NCBI RefSeq assembly: GCF_000568405.1
Contig: NZ_ARZY01000037.1
Location: 1-45,880, forward strand
Direction of reading: 5' to 3'
From: Catenovulum agarivorans DS-2
GTDB lineage: Bacteria > Pseudomonadota > Gammaproteobacteria > Enterobacterales > Alteromonadaceae
Length of the DNA stretch: 45,880 bases
This document shows, in pieces, positions 43,086 to 45,880 of the stretch. Numbering within the stretch: the stretch's first letter is position 1; every line of letters starts with the position of its first letter. The notes below the pieces were generated by a model. That model was not told the origin of the DNA and made no database searches. It worked only from the letters and a program-made list of their open reading frames with translations. The translations under genes and the position numbers were made by a program.

Positions 43086-43791
43086 GCCTTTCTTAGTAGC
43101 CATTACACCTTATATGATTCATTGTTTTTGGTCGAATGATCGGATCATGGTGCGGGCATTTAGTTCCCGCCTATTTAATTTTTCTTATCCAGAACTCAGG
43201 TTAGATTAGTTCGGATAGGCTCAGATAAAACTGGCCATTGGCAAGTGCAAGAATAAAGCAAAGGGCTCATGGAGCCCTCAATATTGTTTTGTAGAAGAGG
43301 AATAAAGTTTCATACTAAACATCCCATTAACCCTGTTCGTACCGATTTAGATTAAATGTGTTCAAAAATAAACATTAATACTATTTGCTACTACCAAGCG
43401 TGAATCGTTCTACAACTGAGAATTAAAGTATCACACTGTTGTAACTCATTTTTGGACAAAAACAATCTAGAGGCGAAGGACGGATCTGTGCCAATTGCAG
43501 AATCTGCCTTTAAAATTTTCAATGTCAGCTACTGGTGACAAGCAGACATTTTAATAACTCAAATTTTGCATAAGTAGTAGGTCTGGTAAGCTGGAAGCGC
43601 ACCTGACAATGTCATTATAAACTGGGGCCGCACCCGACATTTCGGCAGTTGAATAAAAGTGTTGATTTTGAACAAGGCGCACTTGGGGTAAACCCGCATG
43701 TAGGATGTTGTGGGGACTGAGGGGTAGATACCCTCGGCTACCCGACTATATTTTTTAACATAGCTCGATGAAACCTGATTTTGTTAGGCAT
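43086..43791. other. Gene-free region with orphan terminators and a short repeat
   Basis: About 700 bases with no credible gene on either strand. Two plus-strand hairpins lie here without an obvious upstream gene: GCGGG (43152-43156) / CCCGC (43166-43170), followed by TTTAATTTTTCTT, and AGGGCTC (43262-43268) / GAGCCCT (43272-43278) with ATG loop, followed by ATTGTTTTG. CTGGAAGCGCACCTGACA (43591) and CTGGGGCCGCACCCGACA (43622) are an imperfect 18-base repeat. This may be decayed mobile or accessory DNA. Confidence 0.5.
43262..43278 (+). terminator. Orphan plus-strand terminator hairpin
   Basis: AGGGCTC and GAGCCCT form a 7 bp stem with loop ATG, followed by CAATATTGTTTTG. There is no plus-strand gene upstream, so it could end a small RNA or be left from a lost gene. 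Confidence 0.45.
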
Positions 43792-44208
43792 TTAGCCTCC
43801 CATTCTTGGCGGTAGAATGTCAAATTTTGGCACATCACTGGGGAAGATTGCCCATGATGGTGCTGAAGAGGCGTAGATTGACATTTTAGGAGTAAAAATA
43901 TTATTTTTCAGTGAAGTTGCTGATACTGAGTAAAAATTACCCGCTGTTACCTCAGCACACAGAACAGAACTACAACTGGTACAGAAATGATAAATTACCT
44001 TTTTTCCTGAGTCCCCTGTTCGCGTATATGATGAAGATGTGCCTTTTGTTAATTTAAAACTATTTTTTGGCACCCAAAGACCAAACCACTTATCTGAGCC
44101 AGTGAGCGCTTGACACTCCTTGCAATAACAAAAAATGGAATTCATAGGGTCGCCTTCAAAGCTAAATTCAACGTCGCCGCATATACAGCTTCCAATATGT
44201 TTCTCCAT
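43792..44208 (-). CDS. GFA-family (CENP-V/GFA) zinc protein
   Basis: 138 residues, standard length. Zinc ligands are visible: GSCICGDVEFSF at the start, FCYCKECQALTGS near 27 and HFCTSCSSVLCAE near 73. The family was named for glutathione-dependent formaldehyde activation, but that activity is disputed for many members, so I claim only the fold and a possible thiol/aldehyde role. GGAG is seven bases before the ATG. It is divergent from a TetR regulator 144 bases away, so that regulator is the likely controller. Confidence 0.9.
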   Translation of the reverse strand: MEKHIGSCICGDVEFSFEGDPMNSIFCYCKECQALTGSDKWFGLWVPKNSFKLTKGTSSSYTRTGDSGKKVIYHFCTSCSSVLCAEVTAGNFYSVSATSLKNNIFTPKMSIYASSAPSWAIFPSDVPKFDILPPRMGG

Positions 44209-44306
44209 GTTATCTCCAATTTGATTGATGCCTAGCGTAGTATGGGAAACTCAATATTCAGATTTAGTTTCCCTGCGAAAGATGAGGCTTCATACTAGGC
44301 TAGATT

Positions 44307-44332
44307 TTATATATGATAAAGAACATATATAA
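44307..44332. promoter_or_regulatory. Candidate TetR operator
   Basis: TTATATATG (44307-44315) and CATATATAA (44324-44332) are perfect 9 bp inverted arms with an 8-base centre. It lies between the divergent GFA and TetR genes, 20 bases before the TetR start. AT richness weakens it. A second inverted pair, TAGTATG (44238-44244) / CATACTA (44291-44297), is also present. Confidence 0.5.
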
Positions 44333-44352
44333 AAACAGAGAAACTCATACCA

Positions 44353-44934
44353 ATGCCCTATACAAAGACTCACAAAAATAGCACCCGTGAAAGAATCCTT
44401 GAAAGTTCCTTCAGGCTATTTGCAATGAAAGGTTTTGAAGGGGTTACTATTGATGGTTTGATGAATAATTGCGGGCTTACCCGAGGCGCTTTTTACGCAC
44501 ACTTTAAAAGTAAAGCGGAGCTTTACAGTGAGGCATTAAAATTTAGAGCTAGCAGCACTAAACTTGCTAACCTTAAGCCAGAGGGTATATCTAACAAACA
44601 GTGGTTGTCTTTGCTGCTAAATAACTACCTGAGCTTGGAGCATGTAAAAGGAGAGCTCTCTTTATCTTGTCCGTTAGCGTTCCTAGCAACAGACATCAAT
44701 ATGCAGGATACAGCAATAAAAGAAGCTTATGCCGATGTTTACTATGGGATGAATACAGCGATCATGGAGTACGCGAGTAGCTATTGTGATTGTGACGAGC
44801 AAGATATTTTTTCGGTAACAGCAATGATGATTGGTGCCGTAGCTATAGCCAGAACTCTTCAGAGCCAAGATTCCATTGAGAATTTGTTAGCTGCGTGCCG
44901 ACGAGAAGCAGGTATAAAGTTGGGGGGAATATAG
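44353..44934 (+). CDS. TetR/AcrR-family transcriptional regulator
   Basis: 193 residues. The N-terminal HTH is RERILESSFRLFAMKGFEGVTIDGLMNNCGLTRGAFYAHFKSKAELY (~12-57), full TetR consensus. The C-terminal ~130 residues form the helical ligand-binding and dimer domain; SCPLAFLATDI and FSVTAMMIGAVAIAR resemble the AcrR C-terminal subset. It probably represses itself and the divergent GFA gene via the operators between them. Ligand unknown, perhaps a reactive aldehyde if it guards the GFA gene, which is inference. Confidence 0.93.
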   Translation: MPYTKTHKNSTRERILESSFRLFAMKGFEGVTIDGLMNNCGLTRGAFYAHFKSKAELYSEALKFRASSTKLANLKPEGISNKQWLSLLLNNYLSLEHVKGELSLSCPLAFLATDINMQDTAIKEAYADVYYGMNTAIMEYASSYCDCDEQDIFSVTAMMIGAVAIARTLQSQDSIENLLAACRREAGIKLGGI

Positions 44935-45362
44935 CGCCACAATTACCGGCCTCCACTTAAATACTTGTCTCGCTATTTATATCTCGGTGTGATTTTTGAA
45001 AAAATATTCTTGCTTTGGATAACCACAAGGTGCTTGCCCCTGTTGCCACAATGAAATGCTGTGCACTGGTGTTATACGCAATCGAATAAATGTTGTGACG
45101 AGTTAAAACAAGGAGGTGTCCACGACCGCATGGATGATGGTCCGCCACAGCACTAAACAAACTAAAAGGAGCAGAAACTTATATGAAAACAATGTGTTAA
45201 TAATATCGGCCGAAAGCGGTCTAGCGACACTCGCCTTGAAAAAAGTCACCCATGACGACTAATCTATTTATTTCCTTATATAAGCAGAACTCAGCACCGG
45301 GCTTGTTCAACAATAGGATTAAGTTGCGGCTTCGCGCAACATATCCTTATTTATTATATGTA
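44935..45362. other. Gene-free region after tetR
   Basis: About 430 bases with no supported gene. A near-perfect ribosome-binding site (AGGAGGTG, 45111-45118) precedes an ATG (45130), but the frame is only eight codons; AAAGGAG with ATG 45183 gives five codons. Both may be remnants of gene starts. GTTGCG and CGCAAC around GCTTCG, near 45326-45343, form a short hairpin. Confidence 0.45.
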
Positions 45363-45830
45363 TTATTCACCGCGCCAAACGAATTCTGCTTCTTGAGTTA
45401 TTTTATTAAATGCCGTTTCGTCAATATTACCTTTAGCAAAGCGTTTTTCTGCATCAACTATTTTGAGGTAATATTCATATTCGATTGCAGCGAGAACATA
45501 CCCTAGTTTTCTTTCCGTTATTTTACCGTTTTTAAAGTGGCTCATCGCCAGCTTTTTATTCCAAGACTCACCTTCAGGAGGCTTAGGGAGAGTATAATCT
45601 CGATCTAAAGGGAGAACGCCAGAAACTTTATAGCCTTTATCAATAAAACCCTTAGCGCACTGATATAGCATATAATCAATAGAGTCTTCTAACCCATAAA
45701 AATGTAGATAATAACCAGCAGTACATTCTCCTACCTCTTTACCATTATCATCAACAAGATGAATTACTCTGTTAGAACAACCAATGAGAGAAAACAACAA
45801 GAAAAGTGAAATTACTATCTTAGAATACAT
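45363..45830 (-). CDS. Small hypothetical lipoprotein
   Basis: 155 residues with a lipoprotein signal MYSKIVISLFLLFSLIGCSN, lipobox Cys at 18 with Ser at +2, which favours the outer membrane. The mature part (VIHLVDDNGKEVGECTAGYY, then Lys/Glu-rich helices ending with EFVWRGE) has two further cysteines. I recognise no family. The start has AGG upstream and its promoter lies in the last ~50 bases of the window or beyond. Confidence 0.7.
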   Translation of the reverse strand: MYSKIVISLFLLFSLIGCSNRVIHLVDDNGKEVGECTAGYYLHFYGLEDSIDYMLYQCAKGFIDKGYKVSGVLPLDRDYTLPKPPEGESWNKKLAMSHFKNGKITERKLGYVLAAIEYEYYLKIVDAEKRFAKGNIDETAFNKITQEAEFVWRGE

Positions 45831-45880
45831 GACAAAACCTGATATACATATAACGAGACTGTAGAAAAACCCAAATACCA

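Noticed and set aside
43783-43800. GTTAGGC just after the GFA gene, similar to an integron attC core site
   Set aside because: GFA genes do occur as cassettes, but I found no matching partner core site at attC distance and no integrase, so no cassette array is claimed.
45111-45153. AGGAGGTG followed by ATG 45130, resembling a gene start
   Set aside because: The frame ends after eight codons (CACTAA), and the next ATG with a good site gives only five codons; too short to call a gene.

Overview
The window looks like a chromosomal segment from an agar-degrading marine gammaproteobacterium of the Alteromonadales, close to Catenovulum. This is inferred from a GH96-type alpha-agarase, TonB/PepSY genes, YggX, DUF2279 and DUF3297 proteins and AT-rich DNA; I could not run a taxonomic search. 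No rRNA, tRNA, CRISPR array or complete insertion sequence was seen.

Layout. 1-564: gene-poor, with an ~88 bp element present twice. 565-5203: ordinary housekeeping genes (GntP permease, PEBP-like protein, yggX, topB). 5204-6489: an outer-membrane barrel gene flanked by a second, slightly diverged copy of the topB tail, then a MAPEG protein. 6551-10738: a very large secreted protein with LamG, a CxxCH site, three repeated C-terminal modules and an Ig-like domain. 10989-14509: a GNAT-nitrilase fusion, a DUF2279 protein and an aldo/keto reductase. 14691-16626: an XRE regulator with a GH13 glucosidase behind a double palindrome. 16633-21392: hybrid histidine kinase, methyltransferase, EVE-domain protein, diguanylate cyclase. 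21485-25604: a metal-uptake-type operon (small exported protein, TonB receptor, PepSY membrane protein) with a Fur-like palindrome on its -10. 25726-30647: ECF sigma factor with a membrane partner, two lipid-anchored or secreted groups, and a 5'-truncated spermidine synthase. 30788-33046: DUF3297, then a defence locus. 33109-41651: XdhC and a molybdenum hydroxylase pair, split by the alpha-agarase gene. 41855-45830: Fic protein with a three-copy operator array, a gene-free stretch, GFA/TetR divergent pair and a small lipoprotein.

The most notable system is 31205-33046: a kinase-like/dCMP-deaminase fusion of the anti-phage AvcD/DcdV type, with its own upstream promoter, a 55-codon small ORF at the place where the known systems encode an RNA antitoxin (AvcI/DifV), and a hairpin that could mask the deaminase ribosome-binding site. 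The known system acts by draining dCTP/dCMP pools during infection; what is unusual here is the well-formed small ORF and the hairpin.

Second in interest are the Fic operator array (three 27 bp palindrome-type copies at exact 34 bp steps, 42991-43085), the insertion-like position of the alpha-agarase inside a molybdoenzyme cluster, the perfect 12 bp inverted repeat that ends exactly at the start codon of the iron-sulfur subunit, and the duplicated topB tail.
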